A stretch of DNA of 64,000 nt from contig CM018035.1 in the NCBI GenBank assembly GCA_008638375.1, forward strand, positions 32,472,807 to 32,536,806. Direction: 5' to 3'. The notes under the pieces are model-generated. The model searched no databases, was not told where the DNA came from, and saw nothing but the letters and a program-made list of their open reading frames with translations. The stretch comes from Nyssa sinensis (Eukaryota > Streptophyta > Magnoliopsida > Cornales > Nyssaceae). A program made the translations under genes and the position numbers. Positions 41,526-53,694 of the stretch are shown in pieces (positions within the stretch are counted from its first letter, which is position 1; the number at the start of each line of letters is the position of its first letter).

Positions 41526-43959
41526 CAACTAGTCGGTTCTTCAGCTCTTGAAAACTTTGCTCCCTCTCTTCAGTCCAAATGATTGGAGTATTCTTCTTGC
41601 CAACTGGGTGATTGGCATAGCTAGCTTAGAAAAATCCTTGACAAATCTCCGATAATAGCCAGCTAAACCCATGAAACTGCGAACCTCTGTGACAGTAGTC
41701 GGCCGAGGCCAACTGGTAATAGCCTCTATCTTCTGGGGGTCCACGGAGATCCCATCCTTACTCATCACATGCCGTAAGAATGAAACACTTGGAAGCCAAA
41801 ATTCACACTTTTTAAACTTAGCGTATAACTTTTGCTCCCCTAGCGTCTGCAGGACCTTCCTCAAATGCACCTCGTGTTCCTCTTGGTTCTTAGAATAAAC
41901 TAGAATATCATCGATGAATATGATTACAAAATTGTCCAAGTACGGCTTGAACATCCTATTCATTAAGTCCATGAATGCGGCTGGGGCATTAGTCACTCCA
42001 AAAGGCATGATAAAAAAACTCACAATGTCCATACCGAGTCCTGAATGCCGTCTTTTGAATGTCTGTGGGCCTAACTTTCAACTGATGATAACCGGACCTT
42101 AGATCAATCTTTGAAAACACCTGAGCTCTCTTTAGTTGGTCAAATAAATCATCTACTCTGGGCAGTGGATACCTGTTTTTAATGGTAACCTTATTCAGTT
42201 CACGGTAGTCTATACATATATAGCCTCATGGTCCCATCCTTCTTCTTGACAAACAGTACAAGTGCACCCCATGGTGATGAACTAGGTCATATGAAACCCT
42301 TGTCTAGTAGTTCCTGTAACTGGAGCTTCAACTCTTTCAGCTCAGTTAGGGCCATTCTATAAGGTGTTTTAGATATCAATGCAGTGTCTGGCAATACATC
42401 GATGCTAAACTCAATCTCTCGGTTGACAGGCATCCCTGAAAGATCGTCCAATACCTCAGGGAATTCCTTAGCAATGGGAATTTGCTCTAACACTAGCTGC
42501 TGTGACTCGGTGTCCTGGACGCTACACAAGAAACTATGGCACCCCTTGCGAAGTAAACGTCTAACCTGTATAGCAGAAACAAAATAAGGTGGAGCAACTA
42601 CTCCGGTCCCCTCAAACTCAACAGTTGGGAATCTGGGGCTCTGGATAAGCACTCTCTTAGTCACATAATTTATCGTGGCATGGTTTGCAGTCAACCAATC
42701 CATTCCCAGAATAACATCATACCCATAAATTTTTAATGGTATTAGATCGGCAAGTAAAGGTATCCCCATAATCTGTATCTCACAGTTCTTATACATGGTC
42801 TCCCCCATTAATGATTGCCCCGATGGTACAGTCACATTAAGTAAATATCCTAAGGGTTCTGTCGATCTTTCAACTTAGCAACATATGCAGGGGATATAAA
42901 AGAGTGCATAGAACCAGTATCAAATAAAACATGGGCAGGCTGTGCACAAACTAGAAGAGTACCTATGACTACAGAAGTCGAAGCCTGTACGTCCCTTGGC
43001 ATTATGGCAAAGACCCGTCCGGCCTATTGCTGAACATTTCCCTGTCCATTTCTACGGTTCTAAGGCCTGTAAACTGTGGCTGTAGGCACTGGTGCTGGTG
43101 CCCCAACCGAAGCGGCACTGGCAGTGGTTCTGTTAGTTTGAGGGCACTCCCTAGCAAAATATCCCACCAAACCACAATAATAGCAAGCATTATTGTCCTT
43201 CAGACACTGGCCCTTATGAACTTTCTAACAGTTGGGGCATTTAGTTGCAGTCCCCTCAGTATTGCTTGGCCTCCTCAGACTGGGCCCTAGGGGCTCAGGA
43301 TCCAGTCCCGGGTCTAGTGAATGAGGGTCCTTACCTAGGAAAAGAAGACCTTAACCTCTGATTCTGACCTCCTCATGGCCTCTGATTTGCCCGTCTCTTG
43401 ACAAACTCTTCGCCACTCATCTCAATGATTCTGGTGGTGGACACTACCTCATTGTAGGTAGGTAACCGTTGAGGCCTCAATCTGTCCTTAATGGCCCACC
43501 GTAGCCCTTCCTCAAACTTTTGGGACTTAAGATCCTCACTATTGATAACATTTGGGGTGAATCTGGCCAACTCATTGAACGCGGCCTTATATTATTCCAC
43601 TGTCATATTGCCCTGCTGAAGTACCATGAAACTCAGCAATTTTTCGATTCTTCACTTCCCGGGGAAAATACTTCTCATTAAAAACTGTAGTAAAACGCTG
43701 CCAGTCCATGTCCAGCTCCCTGACCTCCTCAAGCAGCCACCATTTGTGGGCAGCTCCCTCGAACCGGTATGTGGCATATGCCACCTTCTGTGTCTCGGTG
43801 CATGGCAGGATACGAAAAATCCTGTTCATCTCCAAGAGCCACTCCTCTGTAGCTATGGCTCCCTGAATACCGTCAAAGGATGGAGGCTTCATCTTCTGAA
43901 ACCGCTCATATGGGAATATCAGATCGCGTTCATTCCTCTGATAGCCTCCCATATTGACG

Positions 43960-44090
43960 GGCCGCTCCTATTGCACTGGCTGACTAGTATCTTGGTTGAC
44001 CGGCTGCTCCTGTCGTACCGATTGACTAGCACCCACGTTGACAGGTTGCTCTTGTCGTACTGGCTGGCTAGTGCCCGTCTAATTCGTACC
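43960..44090 (-). repeat. Three tandem units of about 54 bp in gypsy gag
   Basis: Repeats containing GACTAG/GGCTAG and TTGAC(C/A)GG(C/T)TGCTC lie at the 5' end of gag. They encode a Gln/Pro/Val-rich repeat of about 18 residues on the minus strand. Confidence 0.7.
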
Positions 44091-44739
44091 GGCCTGATTC
44101 TGGGGTAAGGCCTCGATAACCCTCTCCATCAACTGTTCCAAATGCTCCATCAATGTTATCAACAATTCTTATCACGACCCGAAACCCGGCCTATATGGAT
44201 TAGGGGTCCGTGATAGGCCACCAAGGTCTTTCAATGATCAAATCATATTTCTAATTAAACATTGATCAAACATGACAAAATAATTTTTTCTTTTTCATAA
44301 AGTAAACTATATAACCTAGTCAGTCATTTAACCATTGTATCCAAATAATATAATTTCCATGACACAATGTGATAGTAAGTAGGTTTAAATTACATAACTG
44401 AACTAGTTTGATAATAACACATTTAAAATTCACATAGCCAAAAATTATCTAATCAATCTTCAGTTAAAGATCCATCTTCAATTAAAGATCCATCAAAACA
44501 ACTCGCGTCATCCTTTAAGCACTCAGTTTGCATTGCCTAAAACGAGCCTGTCTAACCTTTGCCTAAAAACATGGTAAACATCTAAAATGAGCTCAACGGA
44601 TCCATGATAATTTCATAACATGCCAAAGGTTTGAAAACTATTATGTAGTTCTACACTAAAATGTCTATATTTATTTGGAAATAGAATACGTTATATCAAA
44701 ATCTATAATTAAATCAAAGCACAAGAGTTCAACGAATAA

Positions 44740-45370
44740 TATCAAATTCATTTTCAATAGTTCTTAGTTCAATCATAGTGGTAATTCAATAATTAATATT
44801 ATAGTTCAGTTTTAGTCATAGTTCAATAATCAATATGATAGTCCAATCATAGTCACAGTTCGATAATCAATATCATAGTTCAATCATAGTCATAGTTCAA
44901 TAATCAATATCATAGTTCAATCATAGTCATTGTTCAATAACATAGTTCGATAAACAATATCATAGTTCAATAATCAATATCATAGTTCAATCTTAGTCAT
45001 AGTTCAATAACATAGTTCGATAAACAATATCATAGTTCAATCTTAATCATAGTTCAATAACATAGTTCGATATACAATATCATAGTTCAATCATAGTCAA
45101 AGTTCAATAACACACTTCGATATACAATATCATAGTTCAATAGTCAATATCATAGTTTAATCTTAGTTAGAGTTCAAAACATAGTTCGATAAACAATATC
45201 ATAGTTCCATCTTAGTTATAATTCAATAACATAGTTCGATAAACAATATCATAGTTCAATAATCAATATCATAGTTCAATTATATTCAAAGTTCAATAAC
45301 ATAGTTTGATAAACAATATCATAGTTCGATAATTCTTAGTTCGATGGTTTAGAATTCAATCATAATTCAT
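44740..45370. repeat. AT-rich minisatellite, CATAGTTCAATAATCAATAT-type unit
   Basis: More than 25 degenerate copies of CATAGTTCAA / CATAGTTCGATAAACAATAT occur across about 630 bp, arranged as higher-order groups of roughly 40-60 bp. No coding capacity. Confidence 0.92.
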
Positions 45371-45689
45371 ATTTGATATTCACAAGGGTTCAAGCCTATA
45401 AATTCCTCTTCTTGGTTAGTAAATTAGAACCTTACTAACTGAGATCGATATTCAAACTAGTTCAATAACACCATTCTATGCGGCTTGCCACCAATATACC
45501 CTATGGTTAGGGTTCAATGAAGTCATAATCTTATTTGATAATGACCATACATAGAAGATTCGTACATTCAAAACATGAAAATCATATCCAAAACCATTAA
45601 TCATTAATCACAAGTTCAGTTATCCAAATAAGAGTTCTATATCTAGTATTTAATCAAAATATTTCAAAATTCGATTGAATAGATGGATT

Positions 45690-46990
45690 TTTCAAAATTT
45701 TGACTTTTTGATCACCTCGGATATCTCAGTCATTACTAGACCATTTTGGTCCATTCTTGGTTTGTTCTTTATGATTTACAGAGGGCTATACGTTCATGGT
45801 TTTAAAAATGAGTTTGACACCTATTTACCCAAGAATTTGATTATCTCATTATAACTGTAACTAGCCATTCATGGCTTATCCTTGAGCCGTTTGCCCTCAC
45901 TTTTGTTACATTTTAACCCTTACAAAACTAGTTTAAGTCCCTATACAAAGAGTCAAGTTTCATGCAAGTTGGTTCAGAAGTCCGAGTTCGAGCTCTATTA
46001 ATGGCAGCTCTGATTTCTTAGGGTCCCTAGCCCCTTTTCTTTGCTGATTTCATTCCAAACATGTATAGAAATTGAAATAAGATCATGAGGAAAAGGTTTT
46101 ACCTTATTTGGTCCAGATTTGAGGTGTTTCTTGGTTTCTCTCTCTACATTCTCTCTCTTCTTTCCCCCCTCTCCTTCATTCTTGTATACCTGAATTGGAG
46201 CTCCATTCGAGTCTCTTATGGCTACAAGATATCTCCTTTGGTTCTAAATTGATGCCACTCATGTGCATGTACAAAATCTCTCTTTTTTTTTTCTTTTTTT
46301 TTCTTTTCTATCCTCTCTCCCTTTCTCTTTTTAATTAAACACTTCTTTGATTTTGAATACACAACCAAAATCGATCTTATGGATGGATATTTCAAAACTC
46401 TGACTTTCGATCACCTCGGATATCTTAGTCATTAATGGACCATTTTGGTCAATTCTTGGTCTGTTCTTCATGATTTATAGAGGCCTATAGGTTTATGGTT
46501 TTAAAAAATAAGTTTAACACTCGTTTACCCATGAATCCGATTATCCTATAATGACTGCAACTAACCATTTGTGGCTCATCCTTCAACCGTTTGCCCTTAT
46601 TTTGGTTGCATTTTAACTCTTATAAAATCTAATTTAAGTTCTTATAGAAAGAGTCAAGTTTCATGCAAGTTGGTTCAGAAGTTCGAGTTCCATTAATGGC
46701 AGCTTTGGTTTCTTGGGGTCCCAGGCCCCTTTTCTTTGTTTATTTCATTCCAAACATGCATAGAAATTGAAATAGGATCACGAGGAAAATGTTTTACTTT
46801 GTTTGGTCCGGATTTGTGGTGTTTTTTAGTTTCTCTCTCTACCTTCTCTCTCTTCTTTCCCCCCTTTCCTCCATTGTTGTATGCTTGAATTAGAGCTCCA
46901 TCTGAGTCTCCCATAGCTGCTAAATATCTCCTTTAGTTTTGAATCGATGCCACTCATGTGCATGTACCAAATCTCTCTTTCTTTCTCTTT
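45690..46990 (-). repeat. Tandem duplication, period about 699 bp
   Basis: GATCACCTCGGATATCT occurs at 45710 and 46409, and similarity continues through CAAGTTTCATGCAAGTTGG and GATGCCACTCATGTGCATGT in both units. The units are clearly homologous but diverged. ORFs at 46693-46914 and 46920-47114 (minus) lie in the second unit and have no recognised domain. Confidence 0.85.
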
Positions 46991-47199
46991 TTACCTTCTC
47001 TCCCTTTCTCTCTCTAATTGAACACTTCTCTAATTTTGAATACACAATTCTTACACACGCAAGGTATAAGAGAGTTGGTTGCATGTGTTCTGATTGGTTG
47101 GAATAAAGGTGCACTAGGGTGGTAGCACCTTATCTCCTTTTTGAAATTTCCCTATATTGTTTTACTTTATGTACCTTTCTTGGGGCTATTATAGCACAA

Positions 47200-47292
47200 A
47201 AATGCTGATAACCTAGTGGGTTTCCTTTTTGGGAGTTTATCATTTGCTTGCACAAAATGTAAGGTTCAAGTACTAGTCAACCCCTTTTTGGC
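47200..47292 (+). mobile_element. tRNA-derived SINE-like insertion
   Basis: Box A-like TGATAACCTAGTGGGTT and box B-like AAGGTTCAAGTACTAG (about 47261-47276), then a T-rich tail. This resembles the SINEs at 9905 and 37581 in layout only. Confidence 0.5.
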
Positions 47293-48113
47293 CTAATTTT
47301 TCCTCTTATCTTTTATTTTTCATGCATTAAGTTTTTCTTGACATTTTAGGAAGTATTGTTTCCTAATACTTAACATAGTGTAATTATACGTTAATGCTAC
47401 TAACATATTTAAGTTGAAACTAATTATTTATTAATTAGGTCATGAGTGTTTCAGTTCCAGCATGTGACTTTGAGAGGTGATCCATCTCATGACCCTTATT
47501 TTGATGCTATTACTATTACTATCACTAATCAGCTTGGTGATTCACATACAACTATGTGATGAGTGTTCATGTAGTGAGGCTCCTTTTAATTTTTTTTTAC
47601 AAGACAGATATATATTTGTGATGGACATGGATGTTGTTTTGGTTATATTATCATTCGTTAAATATGTCCTTTTACATAGTCTAATATTCTTTGTGCATTC
47701 TCTTATTCATTTGTTTTTTCTTGCTTCGTTATCGTGACAAAAAGGGGGAGTAGGATTGGTTTAAGGGGGAGTGTTATATTTCTTTTTAACATGAGATATT
47801 GACTGCTCTTTCTATTTGATTATAGCATTTTATCTATTTATAAATGCTTAATCCACCATATATTGTTAGATGACACTTGAATTTATATTTCTTATCATTT
47901 GATGCTTTTCACGGGTATGGTTTTGTATTGTGTTTTGCAGTTTCATAGGTTTGATGCATTAGAAGTTCAAGATCAATTGTTAGAATATATCATAAGTAGA
48001 TAGTAAAAAATCATGTAAATATTTTCTTTTGGGTTCTTGGGGGTTTACATATTTTGTTCTAGACCTATTTATGAATAGGGTTGAGTTTGGTCACGGATTG
48101 CTAAAGGGGGAGT
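47293..48113 (+). mobile_element. 3' internal end of a Copia-type element (non-coding)
   Basis: Contains two polypurine-type AAAGGGGGAGT motifs (about 47750 and 48103-48112), the second directly before an LTR start TGTTAGGACTTACAATC at 48114. The layout resembles the region upstream of the 3' LTR in SIRE/Maximus-type Copia elements. No coding domain is recognised. Confidence 0.45.
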
Positions 48114-51100
48114 TGTTAGGACTTACAATCTATATTTGTGTTGGCTAATCCTTGTTTGACAAAACTATTGAATTGTAATTAATTCAAGTCTTGGTTTTTA
48201 AGCCTTGTGATCATCTTGGCATTTCAAGCGACATGAAGATTTCTCATAACAAAGATGGTTGCAATGGTAGGCAAGGTATATTTACTTGGATTTAATAGAC
48301 CATGGATTCACACACACAAACACACACACACTTCATGCATATAAAATAATTTTAACATGCTTTAATAAGTGTGGCTTGATTTTAAAACAAAACACTTGTG
48401 ATATCCCGACCCGGGATACGATACGTATACCGAGGCAAGTTGATTGAATAGTATAATATGGGCTATTTAGAGCTCTAAATTATTTTATTGTATGAACAGA
48501 ATAGTATCAGTAATATGGCCAGTGTCGGGTAACACCCGAGCAACTCAGAACCTTACCTCGAAAAGCGTGCATGCATGCAACCCATACATGCATACGTACG
48601 TACACATGCATAGTTCACAGAATATTAGTGTATGTGTACGTGAAAAAATACAGTTATACGTATATATATGATTATAAAGACATGTATAAAACTATGTATT
48701 TTATAAGTATATATATATGTATAATGTAAATGTATTATGTATATAAATTAAGATAAAGAGAAAAAGGGAAGGGAAGCTTCCAAGCAAAATATCAGTGTGT
48801 GTGCATCACTGTGTGTGTGTGTGTTTGGGAAACCACACCAACCGACCTTGATAAAGGTGGTGTGTGAAATATATGTAAGTGTATGTAAGTATATATATGT
48901 GAGGTATGTGGATGGAGGAGAGTGAAGGGGCGGTTCTCTGCAGTCAAGGATGACTGCAAGAGAGAGAGGGAGAGTGATAAGGTAGAGAGAGAAAGAGGCG
49001 GTGGATGTTTTGTATATATATATATATATATGTACGGGTTTGTGAGTTGAGATGTTAGAAAAGAAGGGAAAGGTCAGGAACTGAAGGGGAGAAGAAGAGA
49101 GAAAGATTGAAGCAGAAACAGAGAGGTATGGGAGGGTCACAGTGGGCTAAAAATCCGAAACCCAGGTAAGAGTTTGAAGTTCTGTTTTTACAATTTAGAG
49201 CATGAAGCTTAGATAAAATTGTAGGGTCTAAACAAGCATGAAATATAGAATTTATTGCAAAAAGAATCAGGTTAAATGGTTTAGAAACCAAGGAGAAAAA
49301 ACAAGTTACAGGTTATAGAGAATAATCAGCCATGTGATATTTTATGCATTAAACCTTGTTTAAATCGACCCTAGCATGACCCTATGATATGCAGAAAGCT
49401 GTTAGAAGCGATCAAGGGTCAAAACCGTACTTAAAACGCCATGGAAATGAAAAATGTCACTTGGCCGGAAAGTCGGCCGGAGACATTTAGGCTCTATTTC
49501 GTGAAGATGGGAAGGGATTCAATGGAAATGGAGAGTAGGAATTGGAATCCTTGAGGAAAGGGGAAAAGAATGGCATTCGAAATGGGGGGAAAATCATCGA
49601 AAACCGGTGACCCTCGCCGGAGAAGGTCACTGTGCACGCCGGAACCCTACCGGAGTTCTGGGGAAGATGACCGGAAAAGCGTGGGGGGCTACCGGGTTAA
49701 GTCTAGACCGGATCCGGGTTCGGATCGGGTCGGTACCCGACCGGAAATAAAACGGGACCGAAGCTGTGTCGTTTTGGGTTTTAATTTAAATAGAATTGGG
49801 CTTGTTTGGTTGCATGGATAGTAAATTGGAAATTGGGTTTGGGGTTATCCAAACCAAGGATAGGATAGGAAATCAGGGTTATTGAAATTCGGTTTTTCAA
49901 ATGAACTGAACCGTTTGGTTCAAGGGAAGAGTGGACCGGTTTAGGGTTTCTGGTCTTGAACCAACTGGTTCAGACCGTAGCTTTTGGAATTTATGAACCG
50001 GCCCCAAATATTTTAAGAAATTTCACTGTTGCCCAAATATAAAAATTAATTAAATATTAATTTTTACAATAATGCCCCTATTCCAAAAAGAGGTCAAACG
50101 AAGTCCAAACAATGCAAATGAATAGTCAAAACCTATTATCTCGGACGTTCTGAGTCCAATGGTGGGGTCCGTTTTACGAGATGAGGCCCCGAAGGATAAA
50201 ATACCGTAAAAGTGCAAAATGACCATTTTACCCTTTTGTACAAAAGTCCAAATGGAATTCCGCGAAAGCCTAAACCGACTTTCTTCGGCATTCCGGACTC
50301 AATGGTAAAGTCTAAAATAGTATTTGAAATACTTATGATAGAAAGGCATAAAATTTGATGAATAACATTTATTCTGAAACGTATTCACTGATATATAGGG
50401 AACTCGAAAGGCAAAGGTATACTCACGGATTTCTGAGATAGAATCACGATAGAGGTAAGTGGATCACTTTCTCTTCCATGTGGTGTTTCTAAAGCCAAGT
50501 TTATTCTTTACTGCCAAACTTGTACTCTTGAAAGTACTTCATGTTATTGCTATCCATAATGTGATATTGTTCTATCTTGTGGACATTGATTGACTGTTGT
50601 ATCATTGTTATCATGTTGAACCATGCCTTGAAAGACTTACTGTTATGCTTTACTGTATATATGATATTCCATTTTCATTCTCCTTATGGAATCACAAATG
50701 ATCATGCTATGTTTATAAATGCTGGAATTGTGCTCAGTCACAATATCCATCCGATGCTTCTGTGACGAACTAGTCCTGTGAACGGACGTGTGGCAAAAGA
50801 TGTGAGTTTAACTGAGAGGTATGCCGGGCCTCGAATTACGCAGAGGGGTTGCCATTCCCTACTACAGATTATAAGCATCTCCATTGGATTATTGTTATGG
50901 ATATATTGTTGAATGGCTACTGTACCTTATGGATTACTGTTTCTTATGGATTATCTTACGTTGTTCATTGGTTTGATTGTAATCGTTTTATTGTGGCAGT
51001 ACTCTCATTGTGACAGGTTATTGATGAGAAACCCTTATCACTGCATATTCATTATTCCTGATTGTATATTGTGACCCCACTATTTATTGGCCATCATGGC

Positions 51101-52170
51101 AACTGTTCTCATTGGCTATCACAGCATCTCCTTTCTTATGATTGGCTATCATATTTTATTCATGGATTCATGTTCTTTATAATCATCTATACCAGTGTCG
51201 GAGATCTGGTTTACTTGCTGAGCTTCATAGCTCATTCCACCCCACTTACCCCCATTTCAGGTGATGATGCTGCGAGACCTCAGTAGGAGTCTGAGAGCGT
51301 AGGGGGACATTTTGAAGTACTGTATCAGTCTGTGTTAGTTCTCCCATGTATTCACCACCCCCGGGTGCTGGCTATGTTTTAGTTCTCATTTTGAATTATG
51401 TAGAACTATGTCATGTATTTAATAGACTTCCGTTGTTTAATGTATTTAAAAAGACTTCCGCTGGATTACTGTAATTGATAAAGACTTCCGCTGTTTACTG
51501 TTTAAAATTTTAGTACATTGCATATTAGTACTATGATACAGGAATGAAAAAAGTAGGGACGGCCTTCGGGTCGGCCCCGCGACACGAGATCCGCATAGGG
51601 TGGGTTTTGGGTCGTGACAACACTCATTGGTTTTCACAAGAATAAAATTTCTATTATTGAGTGTTTTCAAGTTTGAATGAGCATTTTGTCTGCCTTGTCC
51701 GAATGAGCCTTGACTTCGTTCGAACTACCAAGACAGTGAGCCGAGTAAGGTTGGTTGTGGGATATCGTGGACATGGTCATTCTTACGATCAGACTAGAAC
51801 TATAAAAATCTTTACTCGTGGGCTCTCATTCGATACTTTGTTCAAACGACCAAACTAGTAGATTCCTTTCACGTTTTATAAAAGGAGCTTGTTCGAACGA
51901 CCAAGGGCTCATTCGAATGACCATCGAAATTTTGTGCGAACTGTTTCTAACTTTTTCAAGGATTCCTACTTGTTTTAACCTATGACTATAAATAGTCTCT
52001 AGCACCAAAATTTTAGTTATTTTATCTATTACAATATTGTTTATTCTTCTAGTTTTGAAAGGTTTTTATTAGGCAATTTCATCTTTACACGCATACATGG
52101 CCTATTGATTTGAGAACGTTATTCTTCACCATTGGAGTACAAACTTGTGGATTTCAAGTTGTGTGAAATG
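48114..52170 (+). mobile_element. LTR beginning TGTTAGGACTT, split by a solo LTR
   Basis: The LTR starts at 48114 right after a polypurine tract. It is interrupted at 48397 by the solo LTR and resumes at 51625 (CACTCATTGGTTTTC...) with repeated CGAATGA/TTCGAACGACC words. Its 3' end was not pinned down and the border near 52170 is approximate. Confidence 0.45.
48397..51619 (+). mobile_element. Solo LTR (3223 bp) of the gypsy/Tekay-like family
   Basis: It starts TGTGATATCCCGACCCGGG and ends TTTTGGGTCGTGACA. The 5-bp flanks ACACT (48392-48396 and 51620-51624) are identical, so a single LTR with its own TSD is present. It includes CCACACTCCTG-free GC-rich sequence near 49600-49760, the shared motif GAGTCCAATGGTGGGGTCC near 50151 and a TA/TG-rich U3. 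ORFs inside (48748-49140, 49570-49821 and others) have no recognised domain. Confidence 0.9.
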
Positions 52171-52184
52171 AATAGAATTTGAGG

Positions 52185-52545
52185 TTACGTGGCCCTATTA
52201 GTCATTTGGGCTGCCTTGACCCTCCATCTAATAATGAAATCTGAAAAAGTCTTATTGGACTCTTGTTTCATGGTCTCAAGGTCTTTGAGTGTGATGTCCA
52301 ACTCATTGTTGTACTTGTATTGCTTGATAAAGGCATTGTAGAGTTGTTCATAGTCTGTGGATATGGCTCTTCCAGGTCTAAGAGCCAACAGAGAGTGGCT
52401 CTAGTGAGGGTTTGGTGGAACATCGGGGCCATCATTTTAGTTGTAACTCCTAATGGTTGAATAGCCTGAACATAAAGCCTGAGATGGTTCTTTGGACAAA
52501 TGATCCTATTGAATTTGTCTAAGTCTAGCATTTTGAACTTATGGA
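52185..52545 (-). pseudogene. Tat/Ogre-type gypsy gag fragment
   Basis: Minus-strand frames give FKMLDLDKFN, CPKNHLRLYVQAIQ, MMAPMFHQTLT and, after a frameshift, LYNAFIKQYKYNNELDITLKDLETMKQ and NKTFSDFIIRWRVKAAQM. This is the retrotransposon gag core of the Tat/Ogre type. It abuts an LTR 3' end (52558) with almost no leader and runs out at about 52185. Confidence 0.75.
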
Positions 52546-52557
52546 GCAGACGAACCT

Positions 52558-53694
52558 TATCACGACCCGAAACCCACCCTATGCGGATTTCATATCGCAG
52601 GGCTCTCCTATGCTCCTACTACTATCTTGCAGATTCCTTCATGAAACAGATAAATAAGTTGGAATAAGCTAACAAAGCTCGGTAAGTAAATTCTCTTCTC
52701 TCTGCCATGGGTCAGGGTCAACATAGAAAGAACATAATCTGAGATGATAACATGATAGCCAATCATGAAATAGGATGCTACTATAGCCAATAAAAGAGAA
52801 CACCTCAACAGTCAATAAAATGGAATGTTAACATAACCAGTAGAACAGAACATCTCAATAGTCAATGGAATAGAATATCAACATAGCCAATAGAATAGAA
52901 CATCTCAACCAATAAAATGAATATCACAATAGTCAGTAGGATGCCATAATGGCCAACAAAATGAATATCACAGTAGCCAGTAAGGTGTCACAATAGCCAA
53001 TAGCTAGTCAAGAATAAAGTAGGCTGTCACATAGTCAACCAAGAATAGAATATCTCAATAGCCAATTGTCAAAAATAAGAATCATCATAAATGACCCTTA
53101 GGTCCAAAAAGACACATCTCATGCTAAAGAAATCAACTCAACAATGGGGTTTGGTCTAAACAATAATATCTTTGCCGCAATCCATAAGATAGGTACATAG
53201 GCATGTCAATAACGTAATAATAGATATCCAAGGATAGGTTCTCAACGTATCAATATCCAAAGAATACATCACCAAGCATGTCCAAGACAGGTTTGCAAAA
53301 CATAACATAAAACTCAAGAGAGCAACATCAAAATATCAATAAATGATATGTGTACTCAATAACTTCAAAGTGCATCATCAGAATACCAATAGATGGTGTA
53401 ACAGAATATCAATAAAATGATATAAATACCCAATAACCTCATAGTGCATCATCAGAATGTCAATAAATGACATAATAGAATATCAATAAAATGATATAGA
53501 TACTAACAGAATAGATACTATCAGCAGAAAGGCCCGACATACCTTTAAAAGCGCTTGTCCAAGTTTTCCTAGATAACACTAGAGTTCTTTATATATATCA
53601 TGTCAATAGAAAGGCCCGGCATACCTTCAGAAACATTTGTCCAGGTTTTCCTGGATAACCCTAGAGCTCTTTATATATATATTTATATATCCTG
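52558..53694 (-). mobile_element. LTR 3' portion on the minus strand
   Basis: The minus-strand end is GGGTTTCGGGTCGTGATA at 52558, the same terminus as at 44170. Degenerate repeats with AATAGCCAATA / ATAGAATATCAATA units occupy about 52740-53520, and AGGCCCGACATACCTT / AGGCCCGGCATACCTT occurs twice (about 53530, 53611). It is cut at 53695 by another LTR. Confidence 0.6.

Larger units (their letters stand above)
39030..44150 (-). pseudogene. Gypsy gag-pol polyprotein, multiply broken
   Basis: Gag starts at about ATG 44150 (MEHLEQLMERVIEAL), has three copies of a QPVRQEQPVN-type repeat, then FDGIQGAIATEEWLLEM and FNEKYFPREVKN (about 43890-43640). A zinc knuckle CYYCGLVGYFAREC lies near 43180. 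The protease motif LFDTGS is near 42920, followed by YGYDVILGMDWL. RT includes [15 protein letters not shown] and the catalytic variant FIDDILVYS near 41920. RNase H ([32 protein letters not shown]) spans 40962-40576. Integrase has the HHCC-type region (GNTKMYHNMR...CIECQ), DFVSGLP and STAYHPETDGQSERTIQ (about 39850-39800). Numerous stops and shifts make it inactive. Confidence 0.9.
39019..44169 (-). mobile_element. Ty3/gypsy chromovirus-like retrotransposon, internal region
   Basis: The internal region runs from the LTR end (CGTGATA on the minus strand at 44170) to a polypurine tract at 39030-39019. The order gag, zinc knuckle, protease, RT, RNase H, integrase is gypsy-type, and the C-terminal WRN...EATWE segment resembles the chromodomain-like tail of Tekay/Del elements. 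No TGGTATCAGAGC primer site is seen next to the upstream LTR; gag starts within about 20 bp of it, so the leader is deleted. The element is interrupted by a DNA transposon at 41012-41525. Confidence 0.88.
44170..46990 (-). mobile_element. Upstream LTR region of the minus-strand gypsy element
   Basis: The minus-strand LTR 3' end is GGGTTTCGGGTCGTGATA at 44170. The region upstream contains a minisatellite (44740-45370) and a 0.7-kb tandem duplication. The LTR start (a TGTAA-type end) was not identified, so the outer border is approximate. By eye, little of it matches the truncated LTR at 37345-39018, so it may be a mosaic. Confidence 0.5.

Noticed and set aside
43626..44108. 160-residue plus-strand ORF
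   Set aside because: Antisense of gypsy gag, including its repeat.
44740..45370. CRISPR-like array
   Set aside because: Units are contiguous and degenerate without unique spacers, and the context is a plant retrotransposon.
48748..49140. 130-residue minus-strand ORF rich in Ser, Leu and Thr
   Set aside because: Low-complexity TG/GA-rich LTR sequence in the opposite strand; no domain.
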